Source: an uncultured Bacilli bacterium
Lineage (GTDB): Bacteria > Bacillota_I > Bacilli_A > ML615J-28 > CAG-698
Reading direction: 5' to 3'
NCBI GenBank assembly: GCA_934096585.1
Contig: CAKOMG010000001.1
Span: forward strand, 260,803 to 324,802
DNA: 64,000 nt
A model generated the notes under the pieces. It was not told the DNA's origin. It saw only the letters and a program-made list of their open reading frames with translations, and did no database searches. Below, one piece after another: positions 25,934-35,337 of the stretch. Each line of letters opens with the position of its first letter. Within the stretch, counting starts at the first letter, position 1. A program made the position numbers and the translations under genes.

Positions 25934-26654
25934 TATTTTCCTTCTCTTGATAAGTATAGTGATTATAGTATTTATATTCTGAATAATTACTTGATTTATT
26001 TGGATCAAAGAAAGTAAGAGTTGCACCAATAATTGGAATGTTATTTTTTTTGATTTGGCTTATGGCATCTAATACTTGCTTTTTCTTGGTTCTACCATAC
26101 GCAGTAACAAATAAAATTCCATCGCTCAAATTTGATATATGAATAAAGTCGCTTATTAATAAAACTGGTGGGCAATCAAGTAAAATAAAATCATATTCTT
26201 CTTTTAATTCACAAATTAATTTTTTTAACTTTTCGCTTGTTAAAATGACTGCCGCATTATTTATTTCGGATCCTCTATTAATTATATCCACATTTTCATA
26301 CTCTGTTTTTTTAATCATTTCCTTTTTAGAAACTTTATCAATCATATAATCAGCAAGGCCATTAATATTCTCAATATTAAATAAACGATGAACCCTCGCT
26401 TTTCGAAAGTCTAAATCTATTAAACAAACTTTCTTTCCGTTTTCACCTAAACATACTGCAAGATTGGAAACTGTTGTTGTTTTTGCTTCCCCCGCAATAG
26501 CAGATTCAATTTGAATAACTTTACACGTTCCATCAACCGCAAAATATAATATATTATCTTTTAATCTTGTAAATTCATCCTTAATAACATAGTTTCCAGG
26601 TTTACCAAATACGATAGTTTCTGGTCTATCAATTTTATTATTTTTTAACTTCAT
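25926..26654 (-). CDS. CpsD/YwqD-type BY-kinase (protein-tyrosine kinase)
   Basis: The cytosolic ATPase half of a bacterial tyrosine kinase. DEFTRLKDNI at the start matches the family's activator-binding helix. Walker A is ESAIAGEAKTTT, a slightly altered form of the usual GEGKS/T. Walker A' is LIDLDFRKARVH and Walker B is FILLDCPPVL. The C-terminal tyrosine cluster YSEYKYYNHYTY (about 226-237) is the site of autophosphorylation. Its ATG overlaps the CpsC-like gene's stop by one base. It regulates capsule or exopolysaccharide assembly in other species. Confidence 0.92.
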   Translation of the reverse strand: MKLKNNKIDRPETIVFGKPGNYVIKDEFTRLKDNILYFAVDGTCKVIQIESAIAGEAKTTTVSNLAVCLGENGKKVCLIDLDFRKARVHRLFNIENINGLADYMIDKVSKKEMIKKTEYENVDIINRGSEINNAAVILTSEKLKKLICELKEEYDFILLDCPPVLLISDFIHISNLSDGILFVTAYGRTKKKQVLDAISQIKKNNIPIIGATLTFFDPNKSSNYSEYKYYNHYTYQEKENND

Positions 26655-27463
26655 TACTTGTTTCCTCCTGAAGCAGTCACTTCTCCAATTATTGATAATA
26701 CATTAATTCCTGTAACTTCCTCAAATGATTCTTTTGAAGTAAATGTATCATCAGTTAAATATTTTATTAAAATAATTATAAAAGATAAAACTAAGCCTAT
26801 TAAAAAAGAAATAAGAATTGTTGTTAGGGCACCACGTCTATAAGTTACATCATGATTACTTTCAACCTTTTCCATAACTACTAGTTTGTCCGCAAGTACT
26901 TTATATTGATATTCCGGATTACCATCTTTATCAAGAATGATATTACCATTATCATCATATTTATATTTATTGGCTTCTTGAATTGCGGAATCAATTACAG
27001 TATTTGCAATGTGACGAGCCATTTCTCTTCCCTTAGTATCATCTCTTGATGAAACTTTAGCGTTGATTGTTAAGATAAGCGAATTAGTTTCTGTTGAAAC
27101 GGAAACACAAGATTTCAAATAATCGCGAGTAATATTATTATAACTATATTTTTCCTTTAATGTTTCACTTGTTACACTTAATACGGGATTAGATTTAATA
27201 AATGATGAAAATGTACTTGTAAAATAAGTTGCATAAGAAAAATTATTAGCCATAGTCGGATTATTTCCACCAGCACTTGTATCGACATATACAATGGCCG
27301 TTGTTGTTGCTGTGTATGTTGGTTTTTTAATTTTAAATCCATATACAGCTCCAACTATTATAAAGACCATTGTTACAATAATAACCATTATAATATTTCT
27401 TTTCACTAAAAATAATAAATCAGATAATGATAATCCTTGTGCTTCTCTTTTTTCAGTATCCAT
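26654..27463 (-). CDS. CpsC/Wzz-type chain-length determinant, BY-kinase activator
   Basis: The 269-residue membrane protein has two helices (about 24-45 and 214-238) flanking an extracytoplasmic domain of about 165 residues with the typical YTATTTAIVYVD start. The cytosolic C-terminus (SFEEVTGINVLSIIGEV) is the segment that activates the neighbouring BY-kinase. AAAAAGGAG precedes the ATG. It stands at the head of the kinase-phosphatase trio; no glycosyltransferase, flippase or polymerase gene is next to it. Confidence 0.9.
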   Translation of the reverse strand: MDTEKREAQGLSLSDLLFLVKRNIIMVIIVTMVFIIVGAVYGFKIKKPTYTATTTAIVYVDTSAGGNNPTMANNFSYATYFTSTFSSFIKSNPVLSVTSETLKEKYSYNNITRDYLKSCVSVSTETNSLILTINAKVSSRDDTKGREMARHIANTVIDSAIQEANKYKYDDNGNIILDKDGNPEYQYKVLADKLVVMEKVESNHDVTYRRGALTTILISFLIGLVLSFIIILIKYLTDDTFTSKESFEEVTGINVLSIIGEVTASGGNK

Positions 27464-27478
27464 AATTTTTACTCCTTT

Positions 27479-28213
27479 TTATAATTCTATTTCAAAATCT
27501 TTTTGAATAATTGATGTGAATATAATTTTTTTATCCATTTCTTCTAAATTCAAATTGACAAGATCTGTTAAATTTATTTCTAAATAATCATTTAAAAACG
27601 CGGTCTTTTGATTTAAATTTATTTGATAACAATAATATATATTATCTTTTTTATCATGTTTTATAGCTTTACCAATTAATTTGTAATCACTACAATCTAA
27701 ATTATTGTCTTTGATGAATTTTTTTACAATTTCATCATGAAAAAATTCATTATGAGGAAACTTAATAACTAATGAATTATAAGCGTCAATATCATTTATA
27801 ATTTCTTTATTTAAAAGAATATTATCATTTAACTTAAATATAATATATACAAATTCTTTTTTGTCTTTAATCGTTGGAACAACTTTTTCTTTTTTATTCT
27901 TGACCATCTTAAACTTTTGTTTGCGTGAGTGTGCTTTTATAAAAAATATCACAAAAAATAATAAGGTATAAATAACGCTAGCTATTAAATAAGCAAAATA
28001 GGTTATGTCATATTTACCATTAGGATAAGGAATATTATCAGTAGATAAATCATAAATAAAACCACCAATAAATATTAAAGCAATAACACTTCCACTTATT
28101 AAAGAAAAAATTGCTTTTCTCATATAGTTAGTATTTTTCATAGCTCTAATTATTAAAAAATAAATAAAGCCCATACATAAAAAAGCACTTAAAAAGTATT
28201 TCAAAGTTTCCAT
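27479..28213 (-). CDS. Membrane protein leading the CpsBCD-like operon, unknown
   Basis: Three hydrophobic helices (about 5-22, 35-53 and 72-92) are followed by a basic linker and a soluble C-terminal domain of about 130 residues (FVYIIFKLNDNILLNKEII, then YYCYQINLNQK). I cannot assign the family; the domain's strand-helix pattern vaguely recalls Nudix-like folds, but the Nudix box is absent. It is 15 bases upstream of the CpsC-like gene and so probably belongs to the same operon. AAAGGAGTAAATA precedes the ATG. Confidence 0.65.
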   Translation of the reverse strand: METLKYFLSAFLCMGFIYFLIIRAMKNTNYMRKAIFSLISGSVIALIFIGGFIYDLSTDNIPYPNGKYDITYFAYLIASVIYTLLFFVIFFIKAHSRKQKFKMVKNKKEKVVPTIKDKKEFVYIIFKLNDNILLNKEIINDIDAYNSLVIKFPHNEFFHDEIVKKFIKDNNLDCSDYKLIGKAIKHDKKDNIYYCYQINLNQKTAFLNDYLEINLTDLVNLNLEEMDKKIIFTSIIQKDFEIEL

Positions 28214-28297
28214 TATTTACTCCTTTAATCTATTATACCATTTATTGTCCCAAAAGTAAAGAAAAGGAAAAGAGTTGCACTATTTTATGATATTGTC

Positions 28298-28326
28298 TTG
28301 ACTATTTATAAAGTTAATAGTATAAT
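28298..28326 (+). promoter_or_regulatory. Promoter of udk
   Basis: TTGACT (28298-28303), 17-base spacer, TATAAT (28321-28326), about 29 bases before the udk start. Confidence 0.88.
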
Positions 28327-28354
28327 TTTTATAGCTTTAAAATGGAGGTAAGCA

Positions 28355-28996
28355 ATGGAAACAATAATAATTGGAATCGCAGGAGGAACAGCTAGCGGAA
28401 AAACCACAGTAGCAAAAAAAGTATTTAAAGAAACCTCAAAACATGGCACAGTTGCATTAATTAAAATTGATGATTATTATAAGAAATTAGATAATTTATC
28501 TTTTGAAGAAAGAACAAAAATTAATTATGACCATCCAGATGCTTATGATATTCCCCTTTTAACAAAACACTTAAATGATTTAAAAAATGGTATTGCTATT
28601 GATAAACCAGTTTATGACTTCGTTGAACACAATAGGAGTAAAACAACAGAAAAAATTGCCCCCGCAAATATTGTAATAATTGAAGGAATCTTAACACTAG
28701 CAATTCCAGAAATTAAGAATATGTGTGATATAAAGTTGTTTGTGGACACGCCTGATGATATAAGATTTATTAGAAGATTAAAACGAGATACTGAAGAAAG
28801 AGGTAGAAGCGTTGATTCCGTAATTAAGCAATATCTTGATACAGTTAGACCAATGCATAGATTATTTGTGGAACCATCAAAAAGCTATGCCAATTTAATT
28901 ATTCCAGAAGGTGGAAATAATAGAGTTGCAATTGATTTTATTGTTACAAGAATTGTTGATATATTAATTAATGGTCATCATCATTTTGATGAATAA
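28355..28996 (+). CDS. udk: Uridine kinase
   Basis: Salvages uridine and cytidine by phosphorylation to UMP and CMP. The 213-residue protein has P-loop GIAGGTASGKTT, KIDDYYKKL, the substrate-binding NYDHPDAYDIPLL and PVYDFVEHNR, IIEGILTL, and the lid RRLKRDTEERGR, followed by the family's conserved RPMHRLFVEPSK. Length is normal. AATGGAGGTAAGCA precedes the ATG. It is a single-gene plus-strand unit with a strong promoter and terminator. Confidence 0.96.
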   Translation: METIIIGIAGGTASGKTTVAKKVFKETSKHGTVALIKIDDYYKKLDNLSFEERTKINYDHPDAYDIPLLTKHLNDLKNGIAIDKPVYDFVEHNRSKTTEKIAPANIVIIEGILTLAIPEIKNMCDIKLFVDTPDDIRFIRRLKRDTEERGRSVDSVIKQYLDTVRPMHRLFVEPSKSYANLIIPEGGNNRVAIDFIVTRIVDILINGHHHFDE

Positions 28997-28999
28997 AAA

Positions 29000-29034
29000 A
29001 AGAACTTAAGATTAATTCTTAGGTTCTTTTTGTT
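29000..29034 (+). terminator. Terminator of udk
   Basis: A 12-bp stem with loop TTAA (29000-29027) followed by TTTTTGTT. Confidence 0.88.
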
Positions 29035-29267
29035 ATCACATTCAATTAACAAAGCATTTTATAAATACTTAGTCACTTTATAATGATTTTTAATATACAT
29101 GATTCCTTTTAATATTTTATAAATCATTCCGTGTATGATATTTTTACTATTAATTAATGCATAACTTATATGAAAGTAATTTAAATTTATTATTAATTTG
29201 TGATTTTGCTTTGTAACTTTTATACTTCACTTTTAGTAAAGTTTGTTTTTTACAATACTTTGAAGTC
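29035..29267. other. Intergenic region between convergent units
   Basis: AT-rich sequence between the udk terminator and the end of the acyltransferase gene. I see no gene or clear RNA structure in it. Confidence 0.5.
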
Positions 29268-30014
29268 TTATTTGCGATCAAGAATTCTATCAATAAATTT
29301 TTTGTTATAATTTAAAGAATCTACTAATACAAAGATATCTAGTGAACAAAAATCATTGTCAATAAAATACTCTTTAGAAAATTTAGCTCCAAATAAAATA
29401 TATGCTTTAACTAACGCAGGTTGTTGTTCTTTAGCTTTATTTCGATCTAATTCTTCTTTTTCTAAAAGTTTTATCGAACAATTTGGTTGAGTTGACTTAA
29501 TATTTAAACTATCATCAATTCCATAATGATAATAAATATCAGATAATGCATACTTATTATCTTCTGGATTTCTACTTGTAAAGCTAACATCACCAACAAT
29601 GTATCTTGCACCAATGGATAAAACATAATTAAACATGTATTTCCAAATCAATAATAATACATTAGAATTGCGATATTCTTTTTTCACAAATGCTCTACTA
29701 AGTTCCACAATTAATTGATTGCTTTCTTTTAAAGTAGTTATATCAAATTCTTCTTCACATAAGAATTTTTCATTTTCACTTAAATCGCTTGAAAGCATTA
29801 TGCGATAGCCACCAACAATCATATTCGTTTTCTGATCAATAACAATAATTGATTTAGCTTTATCATCATATGGTGTATAATCCATTTCTTCAGATGATTC
29901 AACGTTATTTAATTCATGAAAATAGCGTATCATTTCATCATAACGAACTCTATATAATTGTTCTTTTTCTTCTTTTGTTTGGGCAAATTTTACAATAAAC
30001 TTATTTTCATCCAT
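29268..30014 (-). CDS. OlsB-like GNAT acyltransferase
   Basis: The 248-residue protein matches the acyltransferase family that includes ornithine-acyl-ACP acyltransferase (OlsB): an N-terminal LYRVRYDEMIRYFHE, YTPYDDKAKSIIVID, IVGGYRIM, IVELSRAFVKKEYR, GDVSFTSRNPED and a C-terminal KAYILFGAKFSKEYFIDNDFCSLDIFVLVD. In relatives the enzyme acylates an amino acid or polyamine to make a phosphorus-free lipid. There is no OlsA partner next to it. It lies 2 bases after nagA at the end of a long housekeeping operon, which suggests a membrane-lipid role. The acceptor is unknown. Confidence 0.8.
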   Translation of the reverse strand: MDENKFIVKFAQTKEEKEQLYRVRYDEMIRYFHELNNVESSEEMDYTPYDDKAKSIIVIDQKTNMIVGGYRIMLSSDLSENEKFLCEEEFDITTLKESNQLIVELSRAFVKKEYRNSNVLLLIWKYMFNYVLSIGARYIVGDVSFTSRNPEDNKYALSDIYYHYGIDDSLNIKSTQPNCSIKLLEKEELDRNKAKEQQPALVKAYILFGAKFSKEYFIDNDFCSLDIFVLVDSLNYNKKFIDRILDRK

Positions 30015-30016
30015 TT

Positions 30017-31168
30017 TTATTTTTGGAATACAATTTGTCCTTCGCTAACTGTCATATAGACATTAACATCTTTGTCGATAATAGCAAAGTCTGCATCCTT
30101 ACCCTCTCTAATACTTCCTTTTGTATCATATAAACCAAGATTCATTGCGGGATTTTTTGATGCTATATCTACTGCATCTTCTAAAGAAATATCTAAAACA
30201 TTTTTGATATTTCTTACAGCAACATTCATTAATAATGTTGAACCGGCTAATGTTCCATCAATTAATCTAGCTTCCCCATTTTTAACATATACTGGTTGTC
30301 CACCTAATTGATACTTTCCATCAGGTAAATGCTTTGCTTCAATACCATCAGTTATCGCACATAATTTATCTTTACCTTTTGTTTTATATAATACTTGGAT
30401 TGCGTATTTTTGTAAATGAACTAAATCACAAATCATTTCACAATATGCTTCATCTGCAAGGAAAGCAGCTCCTACAGTTCCTGCTTCACGGTGATGTAGT
30501 CCTTTCATAGCATTATATGTATGTGTAAATGAAGTTGCGCCTTCTTTCATTGCTTCTAAACATTGTTCACAAGTTGCATCGGTATGTCCAAGACTTGCTA
30601 CTACTTTTGTATCTCTTAAATAATTGACTAATGCTTTTCCGTTTTCTTCATAAGCAAGTGTTACTTCTTTTATATGGTTTCCACTTACTTCTTGGAAATG
30701 TTTAAATGTATTAACATCACAAGGAATAATGCAACTTTCGATTTGAGCTCCTTTATATTTTTTGGAAATGAATGGTCCTTCAAGATGTACGCCTATTGCT
30801 TTAGCACCACAATGTTCATCAAGTTCAATAAATTCTTTCGCATTTTTTAAAGCAGCATCAATATTCTCAATAGATTGTGTCATAGTTGTAATTAAATAAC
30901 TTGTAACACCTTCAGAGGCAATAGTTTTAGATATATTTCTTGCATCTTTTAATGTTGGATACATACCATCAGAATTATTAGCACCATGTACATGTTTATC
31001 AACGAATCCTGGAACTACAATTTTATCATCATCTAATGTTATAAAATCTTGATCATTTTCAATTTTATCAGCGATTTTAAAGATTTTACCATCTTTAACT
31101 TCTATACTCTTTTTAACAATACCTAATCCTTCAACGTATACATTTACATTCTTAAATCCTCTGATCAT
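30017..31168 (-). CDS. nagA: N-acetylglucosamine-6-phosphate deacetylase
   Basis: Removes acetate from GlcNAc-6-P, giving glucosamine-6-P for glycolysis or wall synthesis. The 383-residue amidohydrolase shows PGFVDKHVHGANN (metal site), GVHLEGPFIS (metal Glu), LGHTDATCEQC and THTYNAMKGLHHR (metal His), ICDLVHL, ITDGIEA (catalytic Asp) and a C-terminal KDADFAIID. AGGAGGATAT precedes the ATG. It is 8 bases from proS. No nagB is in the window. Confidence 0.95.
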   Translation of the reverse strand: MIRGFKNVNVYVEGLGIVKKSIEVKDGKIFKIADKIENDQDFITLDDDKIVVPGFVDKHVHGANNSDGMYPTLKDARNISKTIASEGVTSYLITTMTQSIENIDAALKNAKEFIELDEHCGAKAIGVHLEGPFISKKYKGAQIESCIIPCDVNTFKHFQEVSGNHIKEVTLAYEENGKALVNYLRDTKVVASLGHTDATCEQCLEAMKEGATSFTHTYNAMKGLHHREAGTVGAAFLADEAYCEMICDLVHLQKYAIQVLYKTKGKDKLCAITDGIEAKHLPDGKYQLGGQPVYVKNGEARLIDGTLAGSTLLMNVAVRNIKNVLDISLEDAVDIASKNPAMNLGLYDTKGSIREGKDADFAIIDKDVNVYMTVSEGQIVFQK

Positions 31169-31176
31169 ATATCCTC

Positions 31177-32421
31177 CTAGTCAAAGTTAAAACTTTTAAT
31201 TTCTTCAAATAGTAAATCATTAACTGTTTCATCTTGCATATTTTTTACTTCGACAAGACCATCGCCAATTTTTTTACCAACAATAATTCGATATTTACAA
31301 CCAATTAAATCTGCATCATTAAATTTAACTCCTGCCGATTCGCCTCTATCATCAATTAATACTTCGTATCCTTTATTAACTAAATAGTCATGTAATTCTA
31401 TTGCTTTATTATATCCCTCACTTCCAACTTTATCTGTTGGGATGATATGAATTTGAAATGGAGCTATTTCATTTGGCCATAATACTTTTAAATCATTATT
31501 ATGTTGTTCAAGTACTGCCATTAAAACACGACTTACACCGATTCCATAACAGCCCATAATAACAGGTTTCTTTTTATTATCTACATCAATAAACATTAAG
31601 TTCATTGGATCTGAATATTTAGTTCCTAGTTTAAATATATGGCCAAGTTCAATTCCTTTAGCGTGTTTAATTGTTCCTTTTCCATCAGGTGAAGGAGCAC
31701 CTTCAGCTAAATCACATAGTTCTGTGTTACTTGCAAAATCACTACTATCACTATAAATAATTGTATCTTCACCAACTTCACATAGAGCCATGAATTCTTC
31801 ACTACTCTTTCCTCCAATTTGACCACTTGAAGCATTAACTATTCTAAAGTGTAATCCACATCTTGTAAAAATATTAATATAAGCTTGTCTGATTTTATTA
31901 TACCATTCATCTAAATCTTCTTTAGAAGTAGAGAATGTATATAAATCCTTCATAATAAATTCTCTTCCTCTCATTAAACCAAAGCGAGGACGGAATTCAT
32001 CACGATATTTTGTTTGAATTTGATATAAAGCAAGAGGAAGTTTTTTATAACTATTTACACTATCTCTTACAACTGCTGTTATCACTTCTTCATGAGTTGG
32101 GCCTAGACAGAATTCACGATCATGACGATCTTTCAAACGCATTAATTCTTTACCATAAGCATCCCATCTACCACTTTCAACCCATAAATCTTTTGATTGA
32201 AGGGCTGGCATTAATAGCTCACTACATCCGATTTTATCTAATTCTTCGCGTATAATGTTTTCGATTTTTTTTATTGATCTATAAGCAAGAGGCATATAAG
32301 TATATACCCCTGCTGCATGTTGCTTTATATATCCACCTTTTAATAAAATTTTATGACTTGCGATTTCTGCATCTTTTGGCATATCACGCAAAGTAGGCAC
32401 AAATAATAAACTTTGTTTCAT
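31177..32421 (-). CDS. proS: Prolyl-tRNA synthetase, bacterial type without the editing insertion
   Basis: Charges tRNA-Pro. All class II motifs are present: KQHAAGVYTYMPLAYRS, LGPTHEEVIT, RDEFRPRFGLMRGREFIMKD (motif 2) and MGCYGIGVSRVLMA (motif 3), with the C-terminal anticodon-binding domain (FQIHIIPTDKVG... SAGVKFNDADLIG). The protein has 414 residues against ~570 for ordinary bacterial ProRS. The missing stretch is the INS editing domain between motifs 2 and 3: SDFASNTELCDLAEGAPS is followed after a few residues by KGIELGHIFKLG. It should therefore lack post-transfer editing of Ala-tRNA-Pro. It lies 1 base after rseP. Confidence 0.95.
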   Translation of the reverse strand: MKQSLLFVPTLRDMPKDAEIASHKILLKGGYIKQHAAGVYTYMPLAYRSIKKIENIIREELDKIGCSELLMPALQSKDLWVESGRWDAYGKELMRLKDRHDREFCLGPTHEEVITAVVRDSVNSYKKLPLALYQIQTKYRDEFRPRFGLMRGREFIMKDLYTFSTSKEDLDEWYNKIRQAYINIFTRCGLHFRIVNASSGQIGGKSSEEFMALCEVGEDTIIYSDSSDFASNTELCDLAEGAPSPDGKGTIKHAKGIELGHIFKLGTKYSDPMNLMFIDVDNKKKPVIMGCYGIGVSRVLMAVLEQHNNDLKVLWPNEIAPFQIHIIPTDKVGSEGYNKAIELHDYLVNKGYEVLIDDRGESAGVKFNDADLIGCKYRIIVGKKIGDGLVEVKNMQDETVNDLLFEEIKSFNFD

Positions 32422-32422
32422 T

Positions 32423-34099
32423 TTATTTTACTCCTATTGCTCTTAATATATCGTTATATGAAGCGAAAATAATTAAACCAAATAACAATAACATTGTAAT
32501 ATTAATTAAAATTGTTTCAACCTTTTCACTTACTTTTTTCTTTGTTACTGCTTCTATTCCAACGAATAATAATCTTCCACCATCAAGTGCAGGTATTGGT
32601 AATAGATTTAAGAATCCTACATTTACACTTAAAAATCCAATCCAATATAGTAAATTTGCAAAACCACCTTGAGCTGCTTGACTTGTCATCGTATAAATTC
32701 CCACAGGACCACTTAGATCTTTAATTCCTACTTCACTACTAAATAATAAATAGCCTAAAGTGAAAATCATTTTTTTAATTGAATTAAATAATTCTGTAAA
32801 TGAATAACCAATGCTATGGAAGAATCCGTGTTTAACTGATGGAGAAATTCCAAGTATTATAACGGCTGTATCCACATTTTGTGTTCTCTTAAATAAATTT
32901 CTTGAATAAGGATCAACTACTGCTTCAACTTGTTCATCTCCACGTAAAGCATAAATAGTCATTTCTTTTCCTTTTTCATTTTCTAAAAAGATTTTATAAA
33001 CATCTTTCCATGTTTTTACAGTCATTTTGTTTTCATCGTCTTTATAGCTGATAGCTTTAATTATATCTCCTTCTCTAAGTCCCCCAACATATGCGGGTGA
33101 AGAAGTATTTAAAGCCCCAACTCTTACATTTGTTTGATCGTTAATATCTTGAAGCAAACTAATCGAATAAATAACTGTTTGCGGATAAATTGAAGTCGTT
33201 TTTTCAACGTTATCACTATTATAATAAATTGTTATTTTTTCAAAAGTTGAAGTATCTTTTTTATATTCACTCATGAACGAAGAAATATCATTCCATTCTT
33301 TTGTTTCTTTTTTACCAAGTGATGGCGTTTCAAGAGCAGTTATGGTATCACCATCTCTTAATCCGGCAACGTATGCAATTGTTCCTTCACTAACTATTAA
33401 TTTTGTTTTTGATGTATCGCTATATCCATTCATTAATCCCGCAAAGAAAAATACAACTATTGCTAATATGAAATTCATAAGGGGGCCACCAAACATAACG
33501 AGCGCTCTGGCACCTTTGCTTTTCGCATTTAATGTTCTATTATGTGGTGCTATTTGAAACTCTTTGGAATATTTATTTCTTTTCTTTTCAAGATTTTCTT
33601 TATCAATTTCACCATTATATGGTTTAGTAAATACATACATTGCTTGTGGATCAACTTTATATTCCACTTCTTCTTCATTTTCTTTTACTACCATATATAA
33701 GTTACCAGTGTCTTGTTCATCAAATATATCGTATTTAACAATCTCATACATCGGGTAATCATCAAATAAATGGTTTTTATCATCAATGATAAATTTTTTA
33801 ATAATTCCATCTTCTATTACTAATCTTACTTCTTTTAATTCTTTTAGTGGATCATCTTCTTCAGTTTCCCCCGCAATAGCACAATACCCACCTATTGGAA
33901 ATAAATTTAAGGCATATGTTGTTTCACCTTTTTTAAATTTCACAAGTTGCGGTCCCATTCCAAATGCATATTCACGGCATAGTATATTTGCACGTCTTGC
34001 AAAAAAGAAATGACCTCCTTCATGTATTAGAATAATTAGTGCTAAGGCAAATATAAAAGATAAAATTCCAATTAACACACTTCCAAATGATAATATCAT
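32423..34099 (-). CDS. rseP: Site-2 zinc metalloprotease RseP/RasP
   Basis: Intramembrane protease that cleaves anti-sigma factors and signal-peptide remnants. The active-site helix has HEGGHFFFARR, the third membrane motif is NLLPIPALDGGRLLFVGIEA, and GGPLMNFILA and SGPVGIYTMTS are also typical. Two PDZ domains lie about 225-420. It has 558 residues, over 100 more than usual; the extra is mainly an insertion (about 75-185, acidic, EETEEDDPLKEL onward) between the first membrane segment and GARALVMFGGP. It sits 2 bases after dxr in the conserved uppS-cdsA-dxr-rseP-proS order. Confidence 0.94.
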   Translation of the reverse strand: MILSFGSVLIGILSFIFALALIILIHEGGHFFFARRANILCREYAFGMGPQLVKFKKGETTYALNLFPIGGYCAIAGETEEDDPLKELKEVRLVIEDGIIKKFIIDDKNHLFDDYPMYEIVKYDIFDEQDTGNLYMVVKENEEEVEYKVDPQAMYVFTKPYNGEIDKENLEKKRNKYSKEFQIAPHNRTLNAKSKGARALVMFGGPLMNFILAIVVFFFAGLMNGYSDTSKTKLIVSEGTIAYVAGLRDGDTITALETPSLGKKETKEWNDISSFMSEYKKDTSTFEKITIYYNSDNVEKTTSIYPQTVIYSISLLQDINDQTNVRVGALNTSSPAYVGGLREGDIIKAISYKDDENKMTVKTWKDVYKIFLENEKGKEMTIYALRGDEQVEAVVDPYSRNLFKRTQNVDTAVIILGISPSVKHGFFHSIGYSFTELFNSIKKMIFTLGYLLFSSEVGIKDLSGPVGIYTMTSQAAQGGFANLLYWIGFLSVNVGFLNLLPIPALDGGRLLFVGIEAVTKKKVSEKVETILINITMLLLFGLIIFASYNDILRAIGVK

Positions 34100-34101
34100 A
34101 A

Positions 34102-35289
34102 TTATAATTCCTTTCCATTATATTTCTTTTGTATATTTAATCTTACTTCTTTATCAACTTTTAATATTTCATCTAAAGTAATATTTGTGTTTTTACTTGA
34201 CTCAACAATATTTTGATAAAAGTTAACATATTCAGTAATGATATTTTCAATTTCTAAAAAACTAATTTTACCATTTAAAAACAATTTAACTGCTTCTTCA
34301 TTGCTAGCATTATAAACTGTAGGCATAATGCCTCCCATTTTACCTACTTTATATGCAAAAAGAAGCATTGGATATCTTGCAAAATCCATTTCTTTAAAAG
34401 TTAATTCATTATATTCTTTAAAAGAAAGGGAGTTATCTAAAACAAACTTTTGTTTTGTTGGGAAAGTTAGAGCATACTGTATTGGAATACGCATATCAGG
34501 TTTTCCCATTTGAGCAATGATTGTGTTATCAATATATTCAACCATTGAATGAACTATACTCTCTTTATGAATAATTGTATCAATTTTTTCATAAGGCATA
34601 TCAAATAAATAATGAGCTTCAATTACTTCTAATCCCTTATTTACCATTGTGGCACAATCAACTGTAATCTTATTTCCCATTCTCCAGTTAGGGTGACTTA
34701 AAGCGTCATTTACGGAAACATTTTTTAATTCTTCTCTTGTTTTGTCACGAAATGCTCCGCCACTTGCTGTTATAATTAGACGTTTAACTTCTTTTTTTCT
34801 TCTACCTTCTAAGCACTGAAATATTGCACTATGTTCAGAATCAATGGGAAGAATTCTAACATTATATTCCTTTTTAAGTTTTGTAATGATTTCTCCACCA
34901 ACTACTAATGTTTCTTTATTAGCAAGAAGAATTTCTCTTTTTAATTTGATAGCTTCGATTGTTGGGATGAGTCCTACCATTCCAACAACACTATTTATGA
35001 CAATATCTTTTCCATCGTCATAATACTTACATGTAGCTACCTTGTTTAAGCCTTCACTGCCATAACCAAATTCAATATTTTGATACTTACTTTTTAATTC
35101 CTCATATATTTTTTCATTACCACATGATACAAATTTAGGATGAAACTCATTTATTATTTCTTCTGCTTTAATAATATTCTCATTAAAACTAAAACTTACT
35201 AATCTAATCTTATTTTTTAATGTTCTTAATACTTCAATTGTTTGTAAACCAATTGAACCAGTTGCACCAAGTAAATAAATATTTTTCAT
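34102..35289 (-). CDS. dxr: 1-deoxy-D-xylulose 5-phosphate reductoisomerase
   Basis: Second enzyme of the MEP pathway. Start is ATG 35289, with GGGGTGA as ribosome-binding site; the GTG three codons earlier is inside that site. The NADPH loop LLGATGSIGLQT, ANKETLVVGG, LPIDSEHSAIFQ (metal ligands), ITASGGAF, HPNWRMGNKITVDCATMVNKGLE and KESIVHSMVEY are all intact. Length (395) is normal. Works upstream of ispDF at 7787-8911, so isoprenoids for UppS are made by the MEP route. Confidence 0.96.
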   Translation of the reverse strand: MKNIYLLGATGSIGLQTIEVLRTLKNKIRLVSFSFNENIIKAEEIINEFHPKFVSCGNEKIYEELKSKYQNIEFGYGSEGLNKVATCKYYDDGKDIVINSVVGMVGLIPTIEAIKLKREILLANKETLVVGGEIITKLKKEYNVRILPIDSEHSAIFQCLEGRRKKEVKRLIITASGGAFRDKTREELKNVSVNDALSHPNWRMGNKITVDCATMVNKGLEVIEAHYLFDMPYEKIDTIIHKESIVHSMVEYIDNTIIAQMGKPDMRIPIQYALTFPTKQKFVLDNSLSFKEYNELTFKEMDFARYPMLLFAYKVGKMGGIMPTVYNASNEEAVKLFLNGKISFLEIENIITEYVNFYQNIVESSKNTNITLDEILKVDKEVRLNIQKKYNGKEL

Positions 35290-35337
35290 TTGTCTCACCC
35301 CATTTATTATTTGCTCATTTATGTGTTTTTAAGCAAA

